From: Bog-159 sp963709155
Lineage (GTDB): Bacteria; Acidobacteriota; Terriglobia; Bryobacterales; Bryobacteraceae
Assembly (NCBI GenBank): GCA_963709155.1
Contig: CAVPVD010000007.1
Span: 682,001 to 746,000 of the forward strand
Reading direction: 5' to 3'
Length of the DNA stretch: 64,000 nucleotides
This document shows positions 17,319 through 24,789 of this stretch, piece by piece (position 1 is the first letter of the stretch; each line of letters begins with the position of its first letter). The notes under the pieces are model-generated. The model was given only the letters and a program-made list of their open reading frames with translations, was not told the DNA's origin and searched no databases. The position numbers were made by a program, and so were the translations under genes.

Positions 17319-18131
17319 ATGGATTTGGCACAGACCGTGAAACCCGAGCAGCCGCGCATCAACGGCCAGATCATTATTGACCAGCTTGTGCGCAATATGG
17401 AGCTGGGGCAGTTTGAAATGGGGTACAGCGTCCTGCTGCCCTGCATCTTCAGCGTGTACCTGCACCCGAGCGACTTCGGGCGCCTGGCCAATATTCAGGA
17501 CCTGATCCGGGAAGACGCGGGCCGCGCGCTGGCCGCCCGGCTGACGCAATGGAACGGCAAGCAGCCGCTATTCAAGCGGGGCAAGAAACAGAAACTCTAC
17601 CGGATCGCGCGGCACGACTGGTGGATCGAATTCTTCGCGGATAGCGAGAACGTGGTGCCGCCCGGCGACGTGGAGATTCACTCGGAGCTGAACGATGTGC
17701 CACAGCCCGGATATCGCGGCATCAAGACCAGCCTGATCGACCGGGAGACCTCCGTGACCGATGCGCGCGTGGCGCGTGACCGCACGCTGACACGCCGCGG
17801 CGCAGATCCGATTTTCGCCGAAATCCGCTACGAAGACGATTCCGGACCGCAGAGCTACTTCGTCACGCAGAACGAGATCTCGATCGGACGCGGCGGCCAG
17901 GATCTTTCGGTGGATCTGCCGTTGTACACCAACGACGAAGTATCGCGCGAGCATTTGACGTTGCGGCGGGATCCGGCCACGGGGACGTTCACGGTATCGG
18001 ACAACAGCCGCAACGGCACGTGGCTGAACGGGCGCAAACTGGCGCGCGGGACCGAGGAACCGCTGCCGGATCGCGCGCGCATCCAGGTAGCGGACGTGAT
18101 TACGCTTTCGTTCGAAGTGAAGAAATCATAG
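17319..18131 (+). CDS. FHA-domain protein, first gene of the kinase/cell-wall operon
   Basis: The protein is 270 residues from the ATG at 17319 (a GTG at 17307 is possible). The C-terminal third is a clear FHA domain, which binds phosphothreonine: ISIGRGGQDLSVDLPL, EVSREHLTLRRD and SDNSRNGTWLNGRKL (about residues 185-260). The N-terminal part (about 1-150) recalls in size and position the DUF3662 region of mycobacterial FhaA, but I cannot show homology by eye. It would bring phosphorylated partners of the operon's kinase together. It ends six bases before the phosphatase gene. Confidence 0.85.
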   Translation: MDLAQTVKPEQPRINGQIIIDQLVRNMELGQFEMGYSVLLPCIFSVYLHPSDFGRLANIQDLIREDAGRALAARLTQWNGKQPLFKRGKKQKLYRIARHDWWIEFFADSENVVPPGDVEIHSELNDVPQPGYRGIKTSLIDRETSVTDARVARDRTLTRRGADPIFAEIRYEDDSGPQSYFVTQNEISIGRGGQDLSVDLPLYTNDEVSREHLTLRRDPATGTFTVSDNSRNGTWLNGRKLARGTEEPLPDRARIQVADVITLSFEVKKS

Positions 18132-18137
18132 AGGAAC

Positions 18138-19061
18138 ATGCCGGCCGCGGTCCAATGGCGCTCGGGAGTCGCTAGCGATACCGGGCTGGTGCGCGCGTCG
18201 AACGAAGACCGCTATTGGATCGACGACGAAAACGGAATTTTTCTGGTAGTGGATGGCGTGGGGGGACATGCGGCAGGGGAGACCGCTGCGGAAACGGCGG
18301 TGGAGGCCATCCGCGAAGAACTGGGCGCGACGAGCGATGCGGAGGGCGGCCCGGAGGCGCGGGTGCGCCGGGCGATCGCGGCGGCCAACAACCGGATTTT
18401 CGCGGCGGCGCAGGATGCCGGCGAACTGCGCGGCATGGCCTGCGTGCTGACGCTGGCCCTGGTAGACGCTGGTGAAATGGTGATCGGGCACGTGGGCGAT
18501 TCGCGGCTTTACCTGATCTGGAACGGCTCGATCCGCAAACTGACGCCGGATCATTCGCCGGTCGGCGAAGGGGAAGACGCAGGCGAGTTGAGCGAGGAAG
18601 AGGCCATGCTGCATCCGCGGCGCAACGAAGTTTTCCGGGATGTGGGAACTCGTCCGCACAGCGCGGACGACGATGGCTTCATCGATATCCGCCGCTGCCA
18701 TTTCAAGCCGGAAGCGGCGTTTCTGCTGTGCAGCGACGGACTGAGCGACGTGCTGCCCTCGACTGCGATCCGGGACGTGATAGAACGCTACCAGGGCGAT
18801 GCGGGCGCGGTAGCGCGTGAGCTGGTGGATGCAGCGAACGACGCGGGGGGTAAAGACAATATCACGGCGGTGTTCGTGGCCGGGAGTGAATACCGCGGAC
18901 GCCGGCGGGAAGCGCGCGAACGGCACGCCATCACGCGCATGCGGCCCGCTGCGGCCGACGGGCCACCGCGGAGATTCTTCACGGGGCGGCTGGCCTTCCT
19001 GTTCTATGGCGTGCTGCTGGGACTGCTGCTGGCGGCCGCGCTGGACGCGCTCAGAGGATAA
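18138..19061 (+). CDS. PP2C-type Ser/Thr phosphatase (PstP-like)
   Basis: The protein is 307 residues from an ATG with GAGGAAC upstream. PP2C metal-site motifs are all present: VRASNEDRYWI, VVDGVGGHAAGE, GHVGDSRLYLI, LLCSDGLSDVL and GGKDNITAVFV. A basic linker leads to a single C-terminal membrane helix (LAFLFYGVLLGLLLAAALDAL), so the catalytic domain faces the cytoplasm, as in mycobacterial PstP (which also has an extracytoplasmic tail that is missing here). It should reverse the action of the kinase encoded two bases downstream. Confidence 0.9.
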   Translation: MPAAVQWRSGVASDTGLVRASNEDRYWIDDENGIFLVVDGVGGHAAGETAAETAVEAIREELGATSDAEGGPEARVRRAIAAANNRIFAAAQDAGELRGMACVLTLALVDAGEMVIGHVGDSRLYLIWNGSIRKLTPDHSPVGEGEDAGELSEEEAMLHPRRNEVFRDVGTRPHSADDDGFIDIRRCHFKPEAAFLLCSDGLSDVLPSTAIRDVIERYQGDAGAVARELVDAANDAGGKDNITAVFVAGSEYRGRRREARERHAITRMRPAAADGPPRRFFTGRLAFLFYGVLLGLLLAAALDALRG

Positions 19062-19063
19062 GG

Positions 19064-20719
19064 ATGCAGCCGGCCACACGATTTGGACCCTACGAGATCA
19101 TCCGCCGCCTGGGCAAGAGCATGAACGACGTGTACCTGGCGCGGGACACGCGCGGCGACCGCCAGGCCGCGTTGAAGCTGATCAAAGCGGGGCCGGACGC
19201 CGCTTCGCAACTCATTTTGGAGTCGGAGCGCCGCGGGGCGGCCATCCAGCAGGGGTTGCGCACGCTCGATCCGCGGGTGATCGAAGTCTACGATTACGGC
19301 GACCTGGACGGCTATTTTTTCGTCGCCATGCAGTACGTGGAAGGACGCAACCTGGCCGAAGTGTTGAAGCACGATGGGCGCATGAGCGCATATCGCGCGG
19401 CGCGGATCGCGCTGGAGATTTGCGGGCAGCTCGAGAAATTCCATGCGTTCCGTGCGGGCGACGGGGCGGCCTCGCAGGTGGTGCATGGCGACATCAAGCC
19501 TTCCAACATACACCTGGGGCTGAATGAAACCGTGCGGCTGCTGGATTTCGGGATTTCGAAGACGCTGCGGCCGAATCACGATTTCACGATCCACAACTTT
19601 GGGAGTCCCAGTTACTGCTCACCGGAGCGGTTGGGCCGGTCGCTGCTCGATCAGCAGGCGGATTTGTGGGCGGTAGGCGTCACGCTTTATGAAATGGTGT
19701 CGGGTTCCCCGCCCTACCAGGCCGAGAACACGCGCAAGCTTGAAAAACTGATTCAATCGCGGCGGCCTCCGCGCGCGCTTCCAGCGACGTGTCCGGTGGC
19801 GTTGAAGGCGGTGATCCGAAAGTCACTGTCGCCGAATGCGGCAGGGCGGTACGGGTCGGCCGCGGCATTCGGGGAGGATCTGCAAGCGTTTCTGGAGGGC
19901 CGGGAGACGGTGGCGGAGGGCGAGAAGCGCGGGGCGTGGAGGCCGAATCCGACGGTGGAATCGGGGCAGGCGTCGAAGGCAAAGCGGCGGCAGACGCCGA
20001 AGGCATTGCGGATGGCGGGACGCATTGCGGCGGCGGTGGGGTGCGTGCTGGCGGGCATGATTCTTTTCATCGGGACGAGTTACTGCTCGCGGTATTGGCG
20101 GGCCAGCCGGGGGGTGGATCTGGAAGGCCGATGGTCCTTATATAACGATATGCAGGCGCAGTTCGCGTTCCTGGGAATGCATTCGCCCGCGGAGAGTTTG
20201 CGGGGGCCGTTGCGCGCGGCGTACGAACAGGCGGGGGCGCGGGCGCTGGACGGCGCGGATTGGGAGAGGGCCGAATTGTGCCTGACGCGGGCGGCGGATC
20301 TGGGGGCGGCACCGCGTGATTCTGCCGGCGGCGGGCGCGGGATCGAAGGCAAGCTGGCGATGGCGCGCGGATACGAAGCTTTGAAGCAGGGGCGGCTGGA
20401 CTACGCGCACGAGCGCTTTACGGAGGCGGTACGCGACCTGCCGCAGTCGGCGGCGCCGCTACGGGGGCTGGCGCGGACGGACCTGCTGGCATCGCGGCCG
20501 GGGGGGGCGCTCGCGGATTTGGAGGCAGCCGAGCGGTTGGGTTACGTGCTGAATCCGCAAGAGGTGGATGAAAGGGAGCAAGCGTACCGGTTGCGCGGCT
20601 TCGAGGAAATGCAAGCTGGGAACGCGAGGGCGGCGCGGCAGGATTTCGCGGCGGCGCATGCGCCGATTCCGGAGCCAGTGAGGGCCGTTCGCCGGCAGAG
20701 GCCGCGTCGATGGCGATAG
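19064..20719 (+). CDS. Transmembrane Ser/Thr kinase with degenerate glycine loop
   Basis: The protein is 551 residues. The kinase domain spans about 8-280: Lys38 in AALKLIK, HGDIKPSN at 141 (HGD in place of HRD), DFG at 161 and SPER at 187 (in place of APE). The nucleotide loop reads RLGKSMNDVYLA, keeping only the first Gly of GxGxxG. A basic linker and one membrane helix (about 320-341, IAAAVGCVLAGMILFIGTSY) precede a tail of about 210 residues with TPR-like helices (YEALKQGRLDYAHERFTEAV). The tail would be periplasmic, a possible sensor of cell-wall state. It overlaps the next gene by ten bases. Catalysis is likely because Lys, Asp and DFG remain, but not proven. Confidence 0.87.
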   Translation: MQPATRFGPYEIIRRLGKSMNDVYLARDTRGDRQAALKLIKAGPDAASQLILESERRGAAIQQGLRTLDPRVIEVYDYGDLDGYFFVAMQYVEGRNLAEVLKHDGRMSAYRAARIALEICGQLEKFHAFRAGDGAASQVVHGDIKPSNIHLGLNETVRLLDFGISKTLRPNHDFTIHNFGSPSYCSPERLGRSLLDQQADLWAVGVTLYEMVSGSPPYQAENTRKLEKLIQSRRPPRALPATCPVALKAVIRKSLSPNAAGRYGSAAAFGEDLQAFLEGRETVAEGEKRGAWRPNPTVESGQASKAKRRQTPKALRMAGRIAAAVGCVLAGMILFIGTSYCSRYWRASRGVDLEGRWSLYNDMQAQFAFLGMHSPAESLRGPLRAAYEQAGARALDGADWERAELCLTRAADLGAAPRDSAGGGRGIEGKLAMARGYEALKQGRLDYAHERFTEAVRDLPQSAAPLRGLARTDLLASRPGGALADLEAAERLGYVLNPQEVDEREQAYRLRGFEEMQAGNARAARQDFAAAHAPIPEPVRAVRRQRPRRWR

Positions 20720-23700
20720 CTCGGGTTGAGCGGCGCGGCAGGCCGGCGTGGACGCCGGCCGCAGGACTGGAGTCCCGCCCCACGGCGGCACACGTCATTT
20801 GGCTCCTTAGCGCTTCGTTGTTGATCGCCTGTGGGCTCGCGTATGTTTATTTCGCCAAAACGCAAAACTTCAGGGATGTTTCGGAGATGCTGCGGCACGG
20901 CGACCTGCTGAACCTGAACGCGGTATCGAGCGCGGCGCAAATCACGCCATTTCTGGACATCATCCAGGACCAAGCGGAGCGCGAGTCGGATGCCGAACGG
21001 TTGTTTACGTTTCTGAGCGCGGCCCATCCGCTGCGCAATGTGGGGACGATCTCGCGGCTGCGGCAACAGCGCAAGCCGCTGCTGCCAGTCTCGCGGCTGA
21101 AGCCGTCATGGGTGGTGCGGACGCCGGAGGAATTCCGGAAGGCGTATCTGGTATGGTCGGCCGTCTACTTTAGCGGCTTCTACCTGGTGTGGTTCGCATG
21201 GCGGGCGCGGCGGGCTCCGGGAGACCCCACGATTCTGCCGGCGATCCACCTGCTAACCGGCATGGGGTTGATCCTGATGGTGAGCCTGCGCGACCCGTTG
21301 CGCGATACGCTCGAATTCCGCAAGTTCGCGTTGGGCGTTTTTCTGGGCTGCCTGCTGCTGCTTCTTCCGCTGCTGCGGGCCTTCGATTACGGCCGGCTGG
21401 CCGATTGGATCTATACGCCATTGTTGGCCGCGTTCGTCCTGTTCGCCCTGCTGGTGCGGTTCGGCAGCGGTCCCGGCAGCAGCGATCAGAAGGTGAACCT
21501 GGGACCGTTTCAGCCGGTGGAGGCGATCAAGATTCTGGTGGTTCTTTTTCTGGCCGGATATTTTGCGCGGACTTGGGAGAGGCTGCGCGATCTGCGGCAG
21601 AAAGGGCTGCGGGGATGGGGGATACGGCTGGGAATCCCGCGCCTGGCGCACATCTTGCCGGTGGCCTGCGCGGTGGCGGCGGCCATCCTGCTGTTCTTCG
21701 TACTGAAGGACCTGGGGCCGGCGCTGGTGCTCTTCTTCCTGTTTCTGACTTTGTTTTCCGTGGCCCACGGGCGATCCGGCCTGGTGCTGCTGGGCGTGGG
21801 CGTCCTGGTAGCGGCAGTGTTGGTGGGATACCATTTCGGGCAGCCGCACATGGTGGTGGACCGCATCGATATGTGGCTATCGCCGTGGGATAACGACGTA
21901 CACGGCGGCAATCAACTGGCGCACGCGCTGTGGGCGTTCTCGACCGGCGGCGTGTGGGGTTCCGGGCCGGGCTATGGCGATCCGGGCATGATTCCGGCGG
22001 GCAGCACGGACCTGGTGCTACCGGCGATCGGCGAAGAGTGGGGATTCGCGGGCGTGGCCACGGTGTTTCTGCTATTCGGGTTTCTGATCTACCGGGCGTT
22101 TCGCATCGCGCTGCGGACGGTGTCCGATTACGCGTTCTTTCTGGCGCTGGGACTGGCTTCATTGCTGGCTTTCGAGATGTTGCTCATTTCGGCGGGAGTG
22201 CTGGGAGCGCTGCCGCTTTCGGGCGTGGTGTCGCCGTTTCTGAGCTCAGGGAATACGGCGATGCTGGCGAACTTTTTCATCTTCGCGCTGCTGCTGGCGA
22301 TCTCGATGGCTACGCCACGGAGCCGGCCGGCGGGCGATCCGCACAGCTTGTTTCGGGTGCCCGTGCGCTGGGCCGGCGCGGCGCTGGCGGGCGCGGGGGT
22401 GGTGCTGATTTCGTTGGCGGCGCGCTACCAGGTTGTGCAGGATCGCGAGTATCTGGCGCGCGATGCGCGGGTATTCGAAGACGATGGCGTGAAACGGGCG
22501 CAGCACAATCCGCGCATCAACTCGCTGGCGCGCGAGATCCCGCGCGGGGATATCTTCGACCGCAACGGCGTGCTGCTGGCCACCAGTAACTGGAAGAAGC
22601 TGATCGCGCGGGGCACGCAATATCAGGCTTTGGGAGTGGACGTCGAGCAGGCTTGCTCGCGGCTGGATGCACGCCATTATCCGTTCGGTGCGGCGACCGA
22701 GCATTTCCTGGGAGACCTGCGCACGGGCGAGAATTTCCATGCGGCGAACGCCTCGCTAGTGGAGCACGATTCGAATGCGCGGCTGCAGGGCTACCAGTAT
22801 TCGGAACTGGTGTCGCTGGTGCGCTACCGGCATCGGCCGGGGAATCCGGCATTGCGCAGTTTGCTGGCACGCGATCGCGACGTGCGGACTACGCTGGACA
22901 TCCGGCTGCAACTCCGCGCGGCGGATATTTTACGGCGGCATCTGCAAGAAGCTAACAAAGAGAAGGGCGCGGCGGTGGTGATGGATGCGCATTCAGGCGA
23001 CGTGCTGGCAATGGTCAGCATGCCCGTGGCGCCGCCCCCCGGCGCGCGCAATGCGCCGCCTTCCGACGACGAACTGCTGGACCGCGCGCGCTACGGGCAA
23101 TATCCGCCTGGCTCGACGTTCAAGCTGGTGACGGCGATGGCGGCTCTGCGGCTGGATCCGGATCTGCGCAACCAGACGTTCACGTGCAGGCGGTTGAGAG
23201 ACGGGCGGGCCGGCGCCATGGTGGATGGTTTCCGCAGGCCCATTCGCGACGATATCAAGGACAACCCGCATGGCACATTGGCGATGGAACGCGCCATCGC
23301 GGAATCCTGCAATGCTTATTTTGCGCAGCTCGGGACTTACAAGGTGGGGGCAGAGGCGCTGCGGGAAACTGCCGATCTGCTTGATATCTCGTCGGGCGAT
23401 CCAGCGGAGTTGAAGGCCGCCTTGCCCTTCGCATCCTACGGGCAAGGGCCGCTGCTGATCACGCCGTTCAAGATGGCGCGTGTCGCGGCTACCATTGCGG
23501 CGGGCGGCGGGATGCCGCAGGGCCGCTGGGTCAGCGACGAGAGCAATCCGCGCAAGGATGCGCCGCGAGCGATCGTGGCGGAGGAACAGGCCGTCTTTAT
23601 CGCGGGCGCCATGCGGCTGGTGGTGACCAAGGGGACCGCGCGACACGCCATGGCCGGCACGACGGTCAACCTAGCAGGCAAGACGGGTACGGCGCAGCTC

Positions 23701-23874
23701 GGCGCGGGCGAGCCGCACGCCTGGTTCGCGGGCTTCGCGCCGTATGACGGGGATAGCAGCCATCGCATCGCGTTCGCCGTGCTGGTGGAGCATGGCGGCT
23801 ATGGGGGGCAGGTGGCGGCTCCTATTGCGCGTGAGATCATGGAGGCTGCGAAGGAATTGGGACTGGCGCCATGA
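20710..23874 (+). CDS. SEDS glycosyltransferase fused to a class B penicillin-binding protein
   Basis: The protein is 1054 residues. After one N-terminal helix (about 28-48) and a soluble stretch with a helix-hairpin-like HPLRNVGTISRL, residues about 145-535 form a multi-helix FtsW/RodA domain: VLKDLGPALVLF (331), SPWDNDVHGGNQ (391) and PAIGEEWGF (438). One more helix (554-571) leads to a PBP pedestal (IPRGDIFDRNGVLLATSN, 610) and a transpeptidase domain with STFK (802), SCN (866) and KTG (991). The two halves would polymerise lipid II and cross-link it, the jobs of FtsW/FtsI or RodA/PBP2 pairs. Residues 11-26 are encoded by a hairpin repeat. It overlaps the kinase gene and, by ATGA, the second FHA gene. 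Confidence 0.9.
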   Translation: MAIARVERRGRPAWTPAAGLESRPTAAHVIWLLSASLLIACGLAYVYFAKTQNFRDVSEMLRHGDLLNLNAVSSAAQITPFLDIIQDQAERESDAERLFTFLSAAHPLRNVGTISRLRQQRKPLLPVSRLKPSWVVRTPEEFRKAYLVWSAVYFSGFYLVWFAWRARRAPGDPTILPAIHLLTGMGLILMVSLRDPLRDTLEFRKFALGVFLGCLLLLLPLLRAFDYGRLADWIYTPLLAAFVLFALLVRFGSGPGSSDQKVNLGPFQPVEAIKILVVLFLAGYFARTWERLRDLRQKGLRGWGIRLGIPRLAHILPVACAVAAAILLFFVLKDLGPALVLFFLFLTLFSVAHGRSGLVLLGVGVLVAAVLVGYHFGQPHMVVDRIDMWLSPWDNDVHGGNQLAHALWAFSTGGVWGSGPGYGDPGMIPAGSTDLVLPAIGEEWGFAGVATVFLLFGFLIYRAFRIALRTVSDYAFFLALGLASLLAFEMLLISAGVLGALPLSGVVSPFLSSGNTAMLANFFIFALLLAISMATPRSRPAGDPHSLFRVPVRWAGAALAGAGVVLISLAARYQVVQDREYLARDARVFEDDGVKRAQHNPRINSLAREIPRGDIFDRNGVLLATSNWKKLIARGTQYQALGVDVEQACSRLDARHYPFGAATEHFLGDLRTGENFHAANASLVEHDSNARLQGYQYSELVSLVRYRHRPGNPALRSLLARDRDVRTTLDIRLQLRAADILRRHLQEANKEKGAAVVMDAHSGDVLAMVSMPVAPPPGARNAPPSDDELLDRARYGQYPPGSTFKLVTAMAALRLDPDLRNQTFTCRRLRDGRAGAMVDGFRRPIRDDIKDNPHGTLAMERAIAESCNAYFAQLGTYKVGAEALRETADLLDISSGDPAELKAALPFASYGQGPLLITPFKMARVAATIAAGGGMPQGRWVSDESNPRKDAPRAIVAEEQAVFIAGAMRLVVTKGTARHAMAGTTVNLAGKTGTAQLGAGEPHAWFAGFAPYDGDSSHRIAFAVLVEHGGYGGQVAAPIAREIMEAAKELGLAP
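20741..20783. repeat. Family C hairpin repeat inside coding sequence
   Basis: Arms GGCCGGCGT/ACGCCGGCC followed by GCAGGACTGGAGTCCCGCC and CCAC. It is translated in frame as RPAWTPAAGLESRPT near the N-terminus of the SEDS-PBP fusion, before the first membrane helix, where it may be tolerated as a flexible cytoplasmic tail. Confidence 0.7.
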
Positions 23875-24668
23875 ATCTGACGGAGTATCTGGAGAAATTC
23901 GGACGCACGGTTTTTGAAGGCCCATTTACACAGGGCGAAGGCAATGAACCGCCCGAGATCGCAGAGATCCGCCTGGCGATTCTGGACCAGGTGCGCGAGA
24001 AGAGTTACCGGCTGGGCGGTAAGAAGGTATTCCCATTCAACGTTGTTCACATCCATGCGCGCGGGATCGAAGACAGCCGCGCGGCTACGTTCACGGGCAA
24101 GTTTTTCCGCACTTACTTCGAGCAGGAGCTACGCGCCAGCCTGGACCGCAACGAATGCCGATATCCGGAGGACTTAAAAGTAGATGTACACGTGACGCGG
24201 GAGCTTCCGGCGCCGGGCGAACAGTGGGTGTGGGTAGAGACGGAATCGCAAGAGCGTGCGGCGGCGGCGATGCGCAGACCGGCCCGGCTGGTAGTAATGG
24301 AGGGGCAAGCCAACGCCGCCGAAATCACGCTATCTAAGGCGCGCACGAACATCGGCCGGACGGTGGATGTGTACCGGGACGAAGGATTGATCCGCCGAAA
24401 CGATCTGGCGTTTACGGAAGAAACCGAGATTAATCGCACGGTTTCGCGGGAGCATGCGCACATCATTTACGACAAGGCCGCGGGGGAATACCGGCTGTTC
24501 AACGACCGGTGGTACAAGCGCGAGGCGGAGGGCGCGCCGGCCTGCGGCATCTGGATCGTACGCGACGGATTGAGCCAGGAAGTGCATCGGACGGCGCGCG
24601 GGACGAAGCTGGAGGCGGGCGACGAGATTCATTTTGGGAAAGCGGTGACACGCTTTCAAATGAAGTAG
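23871..24668 (+). CDS. Second FHA-domain protein of the operon
   Basis: The protein is 265 residues, coupled to the SEDS-PBP gene by a four-base overlap. The first 120 residues form a mixed domain (KKVFPFNVVHIHARGIEDSR, FFRTYFEQELRASLDRN, DLKVDVHVTRELP) whose layout recalls the N-terminal domain of FhaA. The C-terminal FHA domain carries RTNIGRTVDVY, NRTVSREHAHIIYD and AGDEIHFGKAVTRFQM (about 160-265). It has a longer insert than the first FHA protein. It is the last gene of the operon; a family A repeat follows. Confidence 0.85.
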   Translation: MNLTEYLEKFGRTVFEGPFTQGEGNEPPEIAEIRLAILDQVREKSYRLGGKKVFPFNVVHIHARGIEDSRAATFTGKFFRTYFEQELRASLDRNECRYPEDLKVDVHVTRELPAPGEQWVWVETESQERAAAAMRRPARLVVMEGQANAAEITLSKARTNIGRTVDVYRDEGLIRRNDLAFTEETEINRTVSREHAHIIYDKAAGEYRLFNDRWYKREAEGAPACGIWIVRDGLSQEVHRTARGTKLEAGDEIHFGKAVTRFQMK

Positions 24669-24684
24669 CTGGGCCGGGCCAGAA

Positions 24685-24728
24685 GCGGGACTTAAAAGTC
24701 CCGCCGGCACGCTGAAGCGTGCGCCACG
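24685..24728. repeat. Hairpin repeat, family A copy 4
   Basis: Arms GCGGGACTT/AAGTCCCGC and GCACGCT/AGCGTGC followed by GCCACG. It closes the FHA/kinase operon and could act as its terminator, though no T-run follows. Confidence 0.75.
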
Positions 24729-24789
24729 CGCGGCCCAGTACCACTGCGCGAAGATTTTGTCGCCGTCGCATGGCGCGTGTGATATAACT

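Noticed and set aside
18126..19079. 317-codon minus-strand frame opposite the PP2C gene
   Set aside because: All PP2C motifs are on the plus strand; this is a shadow.
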